DNA of 64,000 nt, from the NCBI RefSeq assembly GCF_002261225.1, contig NZ_NEVM01000005.1, forward strand, positions 2,728,001 through 2,792,000. The letters are read 5' to 3'. Position 1 is the first letter of the stretch. Each line of letters opens with the position of its first letter. Under the pieces are notes generated by a model, which made no database searches, was not told the DNA's origin, and worked only from the letters and a program-made list of their open reading frames with translations. The position numbers and the translations under genes are program-made. Below are positions 31,701 to 46,700 of the stretch, one piece after another. This stretch comes from Bordetella genomosp. 10 (GTDB taxonomy: Bacteria > Pseudomonadota > Gammaproteobacteria > Burkholderiales > Burkholderiaceae_B).

Positions 31701-34700
31701 TTCAGTTGGCCGGACTGTTGGGCGATGGCCACCGGGACCGCATCGTCGCGCACGTCGCGCGACGCCGAGCGGCCGGAGACGATGGTGTCCGGGGCGACGT
31801 CGGCCGCCAGGTCGAAGGTGTCGCTGTCGCGGCCGCCGATCAGGGTGGTGATGGCGTTGCTGCGGGTGGACAGCACGTAGATGTGGTCGTTGCCTTCGCG
31901 CGCATCCAGGTTGACGCGCTGGATGTTCTGGTAGGCGGTGTTCAGGCCGGCGCCACGGATGCCTTCCTGCGTGACCGTGAAGTCATCGTCGTCTTCCGAA
32001 CCCAGCGTGGTGTAGGTGTTGACGCCGCCGCCGCCGTCGATGGAGACGGGACCGTCGATCACGTAGTCGCGGCCGCCGCCGGCATTGGCGGCGGCTTGCT
32101 TGAACGCGTAGACCATGAACTGGTCGTCGGCATTGCCGCCGTACAGGGCCAGGGGAGCGGCGTTGCTGTAGACGCGGAAGATGTTTTCGCCGTTGGCCGC
32201 GCCGTGGATGGTCGTGGCGTAGCTGTTGCCGCGCGACAGATAGCCTTGCGTGGTCAGCGTCGTGTCCACCGCGTCGCCCAGGGCGACGTTGGGGAACAGC
32301 GGCGCTTGCGCATACAACTGGCCGATCTGGAACTCGTTGTGCTTGGACGGATCGCTGCCCAGGCCGGCATCGATCGTCACGGTGGTGCTGCTGTCGTCCA
32401 GGTAGAAGCGGTTGCCGCCGTCGACAGCGTTCAGGCGCAGGCCGCCGGTCGTCGTGCGATCGTAGTTGATGCGCTGGACGGCCGCATCGTAGGCGCCGCT
32501 CGCGCCGTCCGGGGTGATCAGCGCGACGAAGTGCTCGCGCAGCAGGAAGGTCTGGTCCTGGGCGTTGCCGTTGATGATCAGCGTGTTGACGTCGGCCAGG
32601 TTCTCCGCGCCGTGGTCGTCCGTGTCGTGCACGTTGACGTCGATCGAGGTGAGCTGGCTGTTGAGGTTGACGATGACGCGATCGTTGCCGGCGCCGCCGT
32701 CGACGTCGACGGTGTCCGGCTGGCCGGCAACGGCCTGCTGGCTGGTCAGGGACGGTAGCTGGTCGAGAATGATGAGGTCGTCGCCGGCGTTGCCGTGCAG
32801 GGTGACGTGGCCGGCCAGGGCGCGCGCCGACAGGTAGATGTAGTCGTCGCCCGTGCCGCCGGCGACATCGGCGCCTGCCCGCAGGATGATGCGTTCGATG
32901 CGGACGATGTCGCCGCCCGCGCCGCTGTCCACCGTCAGGCGGCCGTCCATTTCGGAGTCGCTGACGGTGATCAGGTCGGCGCCGTTGCCGGTGATGATGG
33001 CGCTGGTGGCGTTGACGAGCACGCGGGTCAGGGTGACCGTATCGCGGGCGCCGGCGTCGCCGGACTGGATGGCCAGCGCGCCGACGATGTGGGTATCGAC
33101 GAGGGCGATGACGTCGTCGCCGCTGCCGGTGACGATGCGGGTGTCCGCCGTCACCTTGACGGTGTCCAGGTTGACGGCGTTGTTGCCGTTGCCGGCATCG
33201 ATCGCCAGCGTGCCCGTGCCTGTCACGCGCAGCAGCGAGATTTCGTCGTTGCCTGTGCCGGATGTGATTCCGGTGTCGCCGCCGATGGTGACGTCGGCCA
33301 GCGAGACGCTGTCCAGCGTGGCGGCATCGCCGGTGGCGATGGTCAACGCGCCGGTCAGGCCGGAGTTGACGAGCTTGATAACATCGTCGCCCATGCCGGT
33401 GGCGATGCGGGTGTCCAGCGTCACATTGACGGTGTCCAGGCTGACGGTGTTGTTGCCGTTGCCGGCATCGATCGTCAGTGCGCCCGTGCCCGTCACGCGC
33501 AGCAGCGCGATTTCATCGTCGCCCGTGCCGGACGTGATTTCCGTGTCACCGCCGATGGTGACGTCGGTCAGCGAGACGCTGTCCAGCGTCGCCGCGTCGC
33601 CGGTGGCGATGGTCAGCGCGCCGGTCAGGCCGGAGTTGACGAGCTTGACGACGTCGTCGCCCGTGCCAGTGGTGATACGGGTGTCCAGCGTCACATTGAC
33701 GGTGTCCAGGCTGACGGTGTTGTTGCCGTTGCCGGCATCGACGGTCAGTGCTCCCGTGCCCGTCACGCGCAGCAGCGAGATTTCGTCGTTGCCCGTGCCG
33801 GACGTGATTCCGGTGTCGCCGCCGATGGTGACGTCGGTCAGCGAGACGCTGTCCAGCGTGGAGGCATCACCGGTGGCGATGGTCAGCGTGCCAGTCAGGT
33901 CGGTGCTGACCAGCTTGACGACGTCGTCGCCCGTGCCGGTGGTGATGCGGGTGTCGAGCGTCACATTGACCGTATCCAGCGTGACGGCGTTGCCGCCGTC
34001 GCCGGCATCCACCGTCAAGCCGCCGGAAATGGTGCTATCGGTGACCTTGACGATATCGGCGCCGCTGCCGCCGGCGATCCCCAGATTGCCGGCCACCGGC
34101 GTGGCGTTCACGGACACCGTGTTGGCGCCCTCGCCCGCGTCGATCGTGATGGAGCCGGTCGACGAGGTCGTGTCGAACGTCACTTCGTCATCGCCGTCCA
34201 GCGTGTTCACGATGAAATTCGTCGTGTCCAGCGTGAGGGCATACACCTTCACCGTGTCCACGTCGGTCCCGCCGGTCACGGTGACCGAGGTTCCTTGCGT
34301 CAGCCCCGCGGCCGAGTCCAAGCCGCCCCCGATCTCGGCGGTATTGGCGAAGGTGATCGTATTCCCGTTGCTGACGCTGCCGTCGATGAACATCTCCGGC
34401 GCCAGCAGGCGGCCTTCGATGGCGATCGTGCTGGCCTTGCCGTAGCCGTTCGCGCCCGACCGGTCATCCCGATCGCTGCGCAGGTAGAGCTGCTGTCCCG
34501 CCTGCGCCACCGACCCGAAGGCCTGGCTGACATTGTTGCCCGCCAGCAGGCTCAACGTCCCCGTCACGCCGATGAGCGAGCTCGCCGACAGGACGATATC
34601 GCCCGTGGCGCCGTTCGCCGCCGCGGCGGCGTCGTAACGCGCCACCAGCCACGCATTGCGCGCGTTCACGGTGCCCACGTTCAGCACCAGCGACTGCGAG

Positions 34701-37700
34701 ACCCCCGCGGCCCCGGCGACGTCCAGCGCGCTGGCCACCTGCACCAGCGCGGCATCTTCCGCGGCCGTGACGTTGATGGTCGCATCGCTACCCACCGCCG
34801 CCACCACCAGCGCGTCGTTCGTGGACAGCCCATCGACCTGCGCCTGCCCATACCCCCCCACCGACTTCCCAGCGGTGAAGTACAGGCTGCCGCCTGTCAC
34901 CACCGGATCGGTGCGATCCGCCGAAATCCCCGCCTGCGACGTCTTGTCATTGACGATGCTCGATGCGCTGGACAGATGAATCTCGTCCCGCGTGCGCGAC
35001 TCGATCTGCGCCAGCGCGAGATCATGCGTGCCGACCTGGCTCAGGTAGATTCCTTCCTTGGCCGACACCCTCAGCCAGCCCGACAGGTCCGTCAGCAGCG
35101 CGTCGCCCGCGATCCCGACCGTGTGATTCGTGGTTTCGAGATAGGCATTCCCCGCCACCAGCGCGGCCGCGCCGCCCGTCGAGCCGTTCAGCAAGCTGTC
35201 CGTCGCATAGAGGCGCACGTCGCCGCGGCTGCCCGCCACGCCGCTCGTATCGATCGTCCCCACCCGCAGCGAGTTGAAGCTCCAGAGATTCACCCCGCCC
35301 GCCGCGTACGCGCTGACGGTCGCCAGCGTATCCAGCGGCGCCACGCGGATCAACAGCGGCGTGCCGACCTGCGTCAGGTCCGCGTCCAGCTTGCCCACCG
35401 TCGTGCCGGCCTTCAGGACGATCTGGCGCGTATAGCCCAGCGCGTCCAGGTCAGCCTGGCTCATATCGGACAACACCACGTTGGCGTACTGCCTCTGGTT
35501 CTCCGGCGTGTTGTTCAGGATGGCCCCACCCGCTTCCAGCGTCAGGTTGCCGGCCGCCGAAATCTGGCCCACCAGCAGGTCGGCGCCCGCCTTGAACAGC
35601 GACGGCGCGGCGTCCGTTCCCGTCATCGTCGCCAGCACGACGTTCAGGTCCACGGTCCCTTGCTGCTCGACCCGGGCGATGCCGCCCGCCTCGACGTACA
35701 GCGCATGGCCCTCGCTCAGCTTCAACTGCAGGTTCTTGCCGGGCGCGGCCTGATAGACGCCATCGGCGTCCTGAGCGCCGCCGACCACATTGCCCTTGGC
35801 CACCAGGCTGACCTGGCCGCTGCTCTCGATCGTGCCCGCATCGGTGCCGATGATGGAAGCGCCCTGCCCCGACGCGTCGATGCTGATATAGCCCGCCGCG
35901 TGGATGTCGCCCAGGCGGATATCGCCGTTGGGCGAATCCAGCCCCACGGTGGTGTCGCTGTACGCGGACACCACGCCGTGATCGGCTTCGACCGCCAGCG
36001 AGCGCGTCAGCCGCAGCGTCAGGTAGCGCGGATCGCGGATGTCGCCGATCAGCATGCCCGAACTCAGGTCTTGCGCGCTGTCGCCGTCGTGACTGGTATA
36101 GGGCACGTCCACCTTGGCGAACACCGCGTCGCGGAAACCGCTGCCGATATCGATGACCTGCATGCCGCTGGCCCGCGCCTGCGCGACGGCCGTCGCCTGG
36201 TCGATCTTGTCCTGCGCCGAGACGGCCAGCTTGCTGTTGTACACGTAGACGTCGCGCGTCGTCTCGTACAGGTTGAAGTCGTCGGAGAAGAGGAACTGCA
36301 CCAGCGAGCCGCTTGCCAGGCTCTCGCCCTTCAGCAGCGCGGCATCGCTGGAGAAGACCGGGTTCACCGCCTGCCACAGGCTCGTGTCGCTGAAGTCGAT
36401 GGCGTTGCGGTCCAGGCTCACCGACCCGTCCGGACCGATGTACTCGTAGAGCGTGTGGTAGACACCCGCCAGGTTCACCGCGTTGGCGCGTGAAATCACC
36501 GCCTGGTCGGCTTCCGACAGATAGTTGAACGCATTGGCGCGGTCGGCATCGGAGAGCGTCTGGGTCAGGTCCGGCAGCTTCAGCGTGTAGTCGCCCAGCG
36601 ACGCGCCTATGGTGCCCGCGCCCGTGGTGGTCAGCTTGATGTCCTTGCCGGCCTTGATGTTGAGGAAGCGGTCGGACGAGGCAGCGCCGTTGGAATCCGC
36701 CTGCACGCCGAACACCGTCTCGTTGATCGCGGCCGAAACCGGATACAGCAGGTTGTTGGCGATGTCGCCGAGGGCGGCGCCATTGATGTAGACGAACCTG
36801 GCCGGATCGTAGGAAGACCCGTAAGCCCCGATCTCGGCGGCGGTCTGCGCGGGCGCGTCGGCCTTGGCCGTATAGACCCGCGTGTAGGCCGTCACGGAGG
36901 CGCCGTTCAGGCTGGAGGCGTCGAAGGCGACCGTCACGGGCTCGCCCAGCGCGGGATACAGCTTCAGCAGGTCGCCGTTCTGCGCGTCGCCGGTCTGGTA
37001 CAGCATGGCGTCGGCCAGGGTCGCCGCCAGACGGATGGTGCCGTCGGCGGACACGATGGCATAGTAGGCCGTGTTGGCCTGGATGGCGCCGACCGAATAG
37101 TTGAACAGGATCTGGTCGCCGGTGCGCAGCGCGCGCAACGTGCCCGTGCCGTCGTCGACGATGTTCATGTTCGCCAGCCTGAAGCTGCCGTCGGCAACAT
37201 TGGTCAGGCCGGAATTCACCGAGCTGTTGGTCACGTCGACACGCTGGGTCCAGTAGTCTTGGTACTCGACTGTCTCGGCGACTTCCTTCGCGACGACGTA
37301 GTCATAGACCGGCTGGTTGCGCACCGACTTGACCACGTTGCCCGCCGCGGTCGCGTCCAGCACCGGCGGCAGGTAGTCGGGATCGTAGGCCTGGTCCTTG
37401 TACTGCTGATCCAGGGCCTGCATCTGCGTGCTCAGGCCGGCCACGTTGGCGGCGGCGGCGGTGGTGAACACATGGGTGGACACCGTGAAATTACTGGACA
37501 GGTTGGCGACGCTGAAGCCGGTCACCATCTGCGGCACCAGGCCCTGATCGGTGAACAGCGTCTTGGCCAGCGCCTGGCCGTCCGCCGTCTTGTTCAATTC
37601 CTGGATCTGCTTGTACAGCACCGCGTCCGCCCGGGTGGCGAACAACTGGATGCTCTTGGTGGCACTGTCGACCAGCACGTAGTAGGCCACGTTGTTCTGC

Positions 37701-40700
37701 AGGCTGACGAACTGGCCCGAGACCGGCGTCACGTCATTCAGGTAGACGCGATCGTAGTCCTGGAGGTCGCGGTAGGACGTAACGTTGCCCGACGCATCGG
37801 TCACCGGGACGATATCCAGCGTCGTCAGCGTGATGTGGTCGGGGGAATTCGCCGCCACGTGGGCGCCGCTGGCCGCGGCATCCAGCAGCTTCACGGTGAC
37901 CGCGCCCAGCGACGTGCCGGCGGCCTGGAAAAGCTGGTCCACCGTCAGGGTGGCGCCGTTCGTGCCGAAGACGCCGTCGGCCGTCGCCGATAGCGTGACC
38001 GTGCGGCCGGAGATGGTCTTGATGTAGTACACCAGCACCTGGGCGGAATTGGTGAAGCTGAGCTCCACCCGCTGGCCCAGGCTCAAGGCGTCGGTGCCGG
38101 CGATCTGCAAGGCCACGTTGCCCGCCTGGGTCAGCGTCTGCTGCACGAAGCCCTTGTCCTGCAGGCGGATGCCCGCATCCACCGTCATGCCCGTGATGTC
38201 GGGGGTGTAGGTCCCGGTGGAGCCCACGCCATAGACGTCGGTGTTCCTGAAGACGTTCATGTCCTTCAGGGCCTGCTCTTCCGCATAGACGCTGCCGCTG
38301 AAGGTGATCTTGCCGGAGAGCCATGCGCTGTCCGGACTGCTGCTCGTCAACGCATTGCCCTGGGCGTCCGTGATGGTCAGGATGCTGAGCATGCCGTTGT
38401 CGTACACGCCCAGGTCGTGGCCGGTCAGGGTCTGGCCGTCGCGGGTCAGGTACAGGTCCAGGCCGGTCAGCGAGATGTTCGCGCCCTGCGTGAGCAGCGC
38501 CTTCAACTGATTCATCATCTGCAGCTTGGCGTCGGCGCTCAGCGTCGACGACGACAGGTCCCAACTGAAACCGTCGCCCAGGCTGACGTAGGTCGTGTAG
38601 GTCGAGGAGGATTCGTTATAGCTGTAGAACGGCAGCACCCCGCCGAAGGACCAGCCCCAGTACCAGCTCGGCGTGTCCTGCGTGAGCGTGCCGCCCCGCA
38701 GCGCCTCGGCGGAGAAGCTCGTCTGGAACGTGTAGGTGATCTTGCCCGCGTTCGCGCTGTCGGCCTTGCTCAGGCCGGTCAGGCCGTAACGCAGCTCCGC
38801 CGGCAGCAGGTCGGACGTGTCCGTGCCGTCGCCGGCGCGGATCGCATAGTTCTTCCTGGCGATGGCCGCGCCGTCGAAGGCCACCTTCAGGTAGGCGCCC
38901 GTACGGTCGCTCATCGAACCGAAGTCGCTGCCGTCGGCCTTGACCAGGCTGATGGCCGTGATGGTGCGCGTATAGGAAACGCCGTCGATGGTGAAGGCCA
39001 GCTTGGTGCCGACGATGCCATGGCCCACGTCCTGCATCCACGCGTCATAGTCGGCCACCGTGGAGAACGAGCCCACGGACCAGCCGAGCGAGTCGCCGGC
39101 CAGCATCAGCACGTTGTCGGTCACGGTGGTTTCGATGACGGACTCGGCCCCCGTCGTCGCCGTGAGCTTGGCGTACAGGCTGCCGTCGCCGGTGTCGATC
39201 TTGGCGCCCGGATGGTCGGCGTTGTAGTTGTCGATGGCGTCGATGACGGTCGACGTGATGTCGCGCGTCGTGGTGGTGGCGTCATCCGACGCCGAACTCG
39301 CGCGCACGGCCGGCTCGACCGTATCGACCGTCGCCGTGTTGCTGCCCAGGGCGAGCTGGGTGCCGTCGTCCCGCTGAAGGACGAGGTTCAGTTGCTTGTG
39401 CCCCGATGCATCCAGGACGGTGAGATCGCCGACGTAGGGCGACTTCAAGGTGATCAGGACGGTGTTGAAGCTGGACTGGCCGAACCAGCCCCCCGCGCCC
39501 TGGACCGGCGAAATCGATTCGATGGCCAGCTTCTGGCCGCCCACGATCACGTAGTCGTACGTGCGCAGCGCGGTCAGGACGTTCTGGTAGGCATTGGCGT
39601 CGAACAGGGAACCGTTCGCCAGGCTGGCCAGCGTGCTGTCGTCGAAGGTCAGTTGCAGCGTGTTGGAGCCCTGCTGGGTCGTCGCGCCCGCCGGCACGGT
39701 GAAGGACACCGGCAGGCTGGTGCTGGAGGTATCCCCGCCCTGGGCCAGCGCGTACACCGGCCCGTAGAGCACGCCCTGGCTGCCCAGCGTATAGCCGATG
39801 GCGCCCAGGTCGCTCAGCGCGGTGGCCTGGCCGGTCGCCGGATCGTAGAGGGTGAACGAGAAACGGTAGGAGCCGTCCGCGGCCTTCGTGGCCAGCGTCA
39901 GGTAACCCAGCACCTCCTTGCGCGTGCCGTTGTCGAGACTATCGTTATAGGCCAGGCGCACCAGTTGATGCCCCGTCACCGACGCCGCGAGGCTGCTCGC
40001 GTACTGGGCGTCGGTCATCGGCACCGTCAGGTACTTGCCGCCGTCGTTGGCGGTGGTGAGATAGGTGCCGCTGCCGCTCAGGGTGACGGTCGCCATCTGT
40101 AGCGAACGCACGCCCGACCAGTAGCTGTCGTAGGCCGCGAGCTGGTTGTCCAGGCCGGACACGATCTGCGCCGTGACTTCCGGATAGGCCTTCTCGGTGG
40201 CCGTGCGCGTATCGGCAAGTTCGCCGTCCAGCAGGGAGCCGCCGTTCAGGGTCAGGGTGACGCCGCCCAGCTCGGAATACACCGACGCCTGCGGGCTCGA
40301 CCACGACGTGGGCTTGACCAGCACCAGGTCGGCGTTGATGGCCGACTGGGACACGTAGATGCTCTTGTCGAGCCCGGCCAGCGCGGCCGCGCCGGTGGAC
40401 AGGCCGGCCTGCGCCGCGAAGCCCTGGCGCGCATTGATGGTCAGCGCCTGGGCCGACGTGCCGATGGCGCCGTAGCCGGCGTTCAGCTCGATCCGGTTGC
40501 CGGCCACCGCGACCGGCGGCGTCGTGCCCGTGTTGGCATTGAAGATGCCGTCCATGGCGCTGACGTAGACGTTGCCCGAGGACGAGGCCACGTTCTTCAG
40601 ATACAGCCAGGAGCTCGTGCCGCCGTCCGAGAAGGCGGTGAGCGTGATGTCGTTGCGCGCCGTGGCGCTGGTGGCGCCGTGCGACCCCATCAGGTTCAAC

Positions 40701-43700
40701 GCGATGGCGCCGCCGTTGGCGACCGCGCTTACGTTGAGGTTCGCATCCGCCGCCGCCGGCATGTTGCCGTCGGCGCCGCGCGCCATGATGCCCGCGTTGC
40801 CCGCCATGGTGATATTGGCGGCGCCGGCGACCGAATTGGCCTCCAGGTAGACGCTCTTGCCATTGCCCACGATCAGGTTGCCGACGATGGAAACACTGCT
40901 GTTGCTACGGATGTAGATGGCGTTGGCCGCCGTGCTGGAGCCGAGGAAATCGACCGTGATCGGCTGCGAGGCCGGCACGTAGAAAGTGAAGAGTTCCTGC
41001 TGCTTCTTCTGCACCACCTGCGTCAGCGTGGTGGTCTTGTAGCGCAGCCAGCCGCCGCCCGAGGTATGCGGACCGTCGTTGCTCACGACCACGCCGGTAT
41101 TGACCTTCTGGTAGGCCACGGTGAACTGCGTGGGGTCGATGGCCGTGCCGCCGCTGGCCTGCAGCGTGTAGTGCTGCCCGTCCGGGCCGACGATGTCGCC
41201 GGCGTCATCCTTCACCAGGGTCTGGGTGCCGCTGCCCAGCACCGTGCCGGGGACGACGGAAGCCTGCTGCTGCGCGCCCGTCATCTCGGACTGCAACACC
41301 GACGGGATGTCGCCGAGCTTGTCATAGGCGACCACCGTCGACACCAGCACCGGGCGCGGCGTCTCCATGACGGTGACGGGGCCGGTCTTGGTGGTGTTGC
41401 TGTTGGTGAGCCAGCCGAGCGGGTCGACGCCGTCGCCGATGAGGTTCAACTGCTTGGTGGTGTAGGTCGTGGTGGTGGTTTCGCCGGAGCTCCAGCCCAT
41501 CACCCACACCATGACCTGGCCCGCTTGCGGGGTGTACGAGAAGCTGGTCGTGCCCCCGGCGGTCAGCGTCTTGCTCTCCGTCCGCAGCCCGGCTTCGCTC
41601 AGGTTCCCGCTGCCGTCCTTGTACTTCCAGACGTAGTCCGGCCCCGTGCCGGCATCGGTCACCTGCACGAAGGCGTTCCAGACCGTGTGCACGACCTGGT
41701 CTGTGCCGTCCAGTTCATAGACGTCCTTCTGGCCGCGCGCCGTATCGATGATCTGGATGCGTCCCTTGCGATAGGTGCTGACGTCGATGTCGTGCACGAT
41801 CAACGCATAGGTCGACTGGTTGTCGATGTGCACCGAGGGGTAGCCGTTGGCGACGATGAGGTCGCCGTTGCCCACGGAAACGATCTGCCCCGTCAGCGAG
41901 ATGCTGCCGCCGGCCAGGCGCACCGGGTCCAGCACGATGCTCTGCGTGGCGTAGTCGAAATAGCCCGTGATGCCGCCGTAGCGCGTCACGCTGCCGTCGG
42001 CGCTGTAGGACACGCCGCTGATGGCGTAGCCGTTGGCGTCCTGCAACTGCTTGGTCTGATCGCCCTTGAAGGAACTGCTGATGCTGAGGTAGGCGTCGGT
42101 GATGCCGCTCTGGATCTTGCCGTCGATGTTCAGGGTCAGCGCGGAAATGTTGATCGCGCCGAGCGCGAAGATGCGCGAGTCGCGCGCCTGGGCATTCTGG
42201 TTCAGGTAGGTCGCGAACGAGTTCAGCGTCGTCGAGTTCCAACTAAGCAGCGCGTTGGACAACTGGTCGCTGACGCCCGTGCTCTTGGCGCCGCTCTTCA
42301 ACTGGCTGATGACGTCGGCCCAGCTATCGTTCAGCAGCGTGGGATCGGTGCCGGTGTTGTACCAGCCGTCGCTCATCAGGCTGAAATTGCCCTTGGCGGC
42401 GATGTCCAGGCTCTCGGCGTCGATGCTGCCGGTGACGTTGATGCTGCCCAGCGAGTTCGAGATGCCGACGTGGCCCAGCGGATTGACCACCGCGCCCACC
42501 AGGCTCAGGTCCACCGGCGCGTTCTGCAACAAGGCGACCATCCCGGCGTCGAGCGCGCCGCCGTAGGGATCGGCGCTCCAGCCGCTCTTGAACTGGCTGA
42601 TGGTGATGTCGGCCGTGTCGGCGCCCGCGGCGCCGCGCACGGCGGCGTCGTTCACGTAGACGAAACCCGACTTGAAGACCTTCAACTGGCCGTCCGTGCC
42701 CGGGCGGATGATGGTGCCGTCCAGCACCACCGCGTCGTTCACGTTCATCAGCAGCGGCGAGTCGTTGACGATATTGATCTGCGTGTTGGCGCGCGCCTGG
42801 ATGTTGCCGTCCAGCGCATGCTGGGTGTTGGTGGCGTTCACATAGACCGAACCGCCGGCCGCGTACAGATTGGGCACGTCCAGGAAGAAGGTGCTGAACG
42901 ACGTCAGGTACGTCAGCGTCCCGTCCGTGCTCACCTGGGCCATCTGGATGCTTTGCAACTGCTGCTGCAACGCCGCGATGTTGGCGTCATAGCGCGCCAC
43001 GGCGGCCGCATCCGAGATGTGCTCGGACTTCATCTGCGTCAGTGTGCGGATCTGGTCGCTGATGATGTTGGACTGGTTGGCGTACAGCAGGGTCGGACGG
43101 CCGATGTCCACCGTCTTCAGGATGTAATAGGTCCCGCCGATGTTGGTCATCGCCGTGGCGCCGAAATCGGAGGGCAGCGCATCGGCCTTCTGGTCGTCGG
43201 TGGGCTGGATCCTCACCCAGCGCGCCGTATTGCTGTAATTCTCGGTGGCCAGGTTCAGGTTGCTGCTGGCCGTCTGGTTGTAGTAGTAATAATTACCCTT
43301 GTCGCTGATGACCATGCCGGTCGTGACGTTGACGAGCACGTCGGAAGCCTGGAAGGCGGTCAGCTCATACCTGACGTCGATGTTGACGGTGCCGGACGCG
43401 CCGTCCGTGCTGGTCTTGCCCGCGCCCAGCAGGGCTTCGAGGATGCGCTTGACGACATCCGAATTGGCGTCGTAGGTCACCGTCGGATTGGCCGTCGTGG
43501 GCAGCGTCACGCCGCCGACGGTCGTCAGCAGGTCGGCCGGGATCACGAACAGGTTGGACGCGTTGTTCGTGCCGGCGATGATCTGCGTGGCCGTGCTGGT
43601 GCTGACCGTGTTGCCGCTGGTGTCGACCACCCCGGACGCCAGGTCGACGCTGGGATTCAGGTTCAGGCCGATGACCTGCACCGAGCCGTTCACGTGGGCC

Positions 43701-46700
43701 TGGTCGAGCGTGGCGGGGTTGGCCTCCATGCGCACGTTGCGCTGGGCCTTCAACAGCGAGCCGCTGCTGCTGACGCCGTCGATGACGATGGTGTTGACCT
43801 GCCTGGCCTTGGCGCCGCTGTCCACCACCGGCACGACGCCGATGCCGACCAGCGTCAGGGAGACGTTGTCGTTGGCCAGCAGATAGCCGGTCGGGGCCGC
43901 GTCCGCGGCCGCGCCGCTGCCCGCCAGCAGGATGATGCTGTCGCCCTCGATGGAGGAGTTGTCCACCGCCACCGAGTTGTTCACCGTCAGGTTGTTGTTG
44001 CTGGCCGACTTGCTGGCCGAGGCCACCGACACCACCAGCATGTCGCTCATGGTCGTGGTGACGCCGAGGGTGATCGTCCCCACCATCACGTCGCCGAAGG
44101 TGTTCTTGACGAAGGCGCCGTCCAGGCCCACCTTGGCCAGCGTGCCGTCGGTGCTCAGCTTGTTGGTGGAGAGCGTGACGGCCAGGCCGGATACGCCCTT
44201 GATCTTGTTGCTCGACGTGTAGATGATGTCGTTGGCGGCAACCAGGTTCAGCGTCGCGGGCGTGTCGTAGTCGCCCGTCGCCAGCACCACGGTCATGCCG
44301 GCGCTGTCGATGGTCGAACCGCCGTTGCGGCTGCCGTTGACGTTGATCGCCGACTGCGGCGTGATGTCGACCGTCTGCGAACTGGCGTCGACGTTGGCGA
44401 CGGACACCGAGAAGCTGCTCAGCTCGGAGGTCCCGCGCACGGTGTTGTACGTGCGGATGTCCAGCTTGTTGCCGGTCACGTGGGCGCCGCCGTCGATGGT
44501 GATGACGGACGAGCCGCCGATCTCCACGACCACCGACCCCTTGCGTCCCGACACGCCGGCTATCGTGCCGGCGTCCATGTTGGCGTCAGTGTACAGGTCC
44601 TGGTCGGCGCCGATGCTCACCGCCGTGCCGGTAATGCGGGCGCCGTTGGTGACGGTGACGCCGGAATCCAGCTTCGTCGTCAACGCCGCCGTGTCCGCCT
44701 GCACCGTGCCCAGCCCGACCTCGAGCGAGCGCGAATCCACAGTCAGGCCCGCCTGGCCGTTGCGGTCGGTCTTGGAGGACGTGCTGACGTTGATCAGGTC
44801 GGCCTGTAGCGCGGCGTTGTCCACGCGCGCCTTCAGCGAGCCTTCCAGCGTCGTCTCCGCGCGCATCACGCCGACGTTGACCACGCCCAGGGTGATGGAC
44901 TTCGCGGCCGCCTGGCCGTAGTAGGTGCCCAGCGCCTGGACGTTGACCACGCCCGGCGTCACGGAACCGTCGAGATTGGTGGTCGTCGGGCCTTGCAGCG
45001 AGGCGCCGCCCACGGCTTCCGCCAGGGTCGCCGTGGCAATGTCCACCACGGCCTTGTTCACGTTCACCGACAGGCCGGTGGTGGCCGCCACGCCGGCGGT
45101 CTTGGTGTTGCTGAAGTCGACCTGCGTGTTGGCCACCAGGTCGACCACGGGCGCCGACACCGTCGCGCCGGAAACGCGGGCGGTGGTGCTGTCGGTGGCC
45201 TTGTTCTCGGCCAGGCCCACGCCCACCGCGGCGCCGATGATGCCCACGGCGACGCTGACCTGGGTCAGGTCGATGGCCGATTGCACTTCCGTATTGGCGT
45301 GGATGACCGCGCCGTCGTAGCCGCCGGCGTTGCCGCCGCCCGTCACCTCCGAGGTGACGGTATTGTTGGTCGTGGTGCTCACCTGCACGCCGGCGCCGGC
45401 GCCGGAGAATCCCAGCCCGGCCGCGACGGATGCCGTCACGGCATCGAGGTTGTTGAACGCCGTCTTCTCGTGGGCCAGCACCTGGAGGGTGTTGTAGGCG
45501 CCGATGCCGTAGGTGTGGCCGCCGCTGTCGGCGGCGGTCCCGACGTAGGCGTGGACGATGTTGTCCGCGTGATTGTCGACCAGGGTAACGGCCACGCTCA
45601 CGTTGACCGAGCCGGCGGGGACCAGGGAGAAGCTGGCCGCCACGCCATAGGTGCCGGACTTGAGGATGGTGCTGGTGTCGTCGGCGTCGACGAGCACCGA
45701 GCCCTGCTTGCCGTCCATGCCGGCCCTTACGTAGGACTGGTTTCCGATATAGGCGGTGGTCTGGGTGGCGAAATAATTGGACGTCTGGGCGCCCGAGCCG
45801 GCGGCGGCGACGCCGCCCGCGGCCGCCACGGCCAGGGAACCCGCGAAGTTGACCGAGGTCAGCGTTTCGGTCGACGTGGCCCGCACGTCGACGTCGCCCT
45901 TGGCCACCGTGACGCTGCTGTTGTCGATATAGGCCTTGGCGCTGTTGACCCTGCCGGTGCCGGCGCCGTCATCCGCGCCGAAGGTATTCCTGGCGAGCGA
46001 CACGCCGATGCTGGCCGCCAGGCCCACGCCGGTGGCCGCGATGGAGAGCGCGCCGGTCACCGTGCTGATCGTGGCATGGTTGGCGGCATCCACCGAGACG
46101 CCGGTGCCGGCCGCCAGGGCCGACCCGTTCGAGACGCTCGCGGACACCGCGTTGGCCACCGTGTTCTGCGTCGACGCGCCCGAGCCGGTCACGGCAACCC
46201 CGCCGAGCGAACCCGACACCGAGGCGGCGACGACCGTGCCTTTCAGGGTGGCTTCTTCGTCGGACGTCACCGACACATCGCCCGCCACGGAGATCGTCGA
46301 ATTGCCGATCGAGGCGCCGACCGTATTGGCGGAAATATTCTTCAGCGTGGCGGCGCCCACCGCCACCGAGCCGCCGCTCGCGGAGAAGCCCAGCGACGCG
46401 CCCACCGACGTGCCCGTCAAGGTGGTGGTGTCGGCGGCGCTGAGCGTGACCTTGGCCAGTTGCGCGCCGGCCGTGGCCGACAGGTTCGAATTCGAGATAT
46501 GGGCGTCGACGGTGCCGAGCGCCTCGTTGTCCGCCACCGAGGCGCCGACCGCCACGGCCACGTTCTGGGTGGTGCCGGCCAGGCTGGCGCCGGCGGCGGT
46601 CGCCGTCAGGATGGACGTGTTGGTGGCCGTGACGCTCAAGCTGTTCGCCACGCGGCCGGTGCCGATACCGGCCAGGTTTTCGACGTAGGCCTTGGTGCCG

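Noticed and set aside
32924..34003. CRISPR-like or satellite array
   Set aside because: The 270-bp units are in frame, lack spacers and code for beta-roll repeats.
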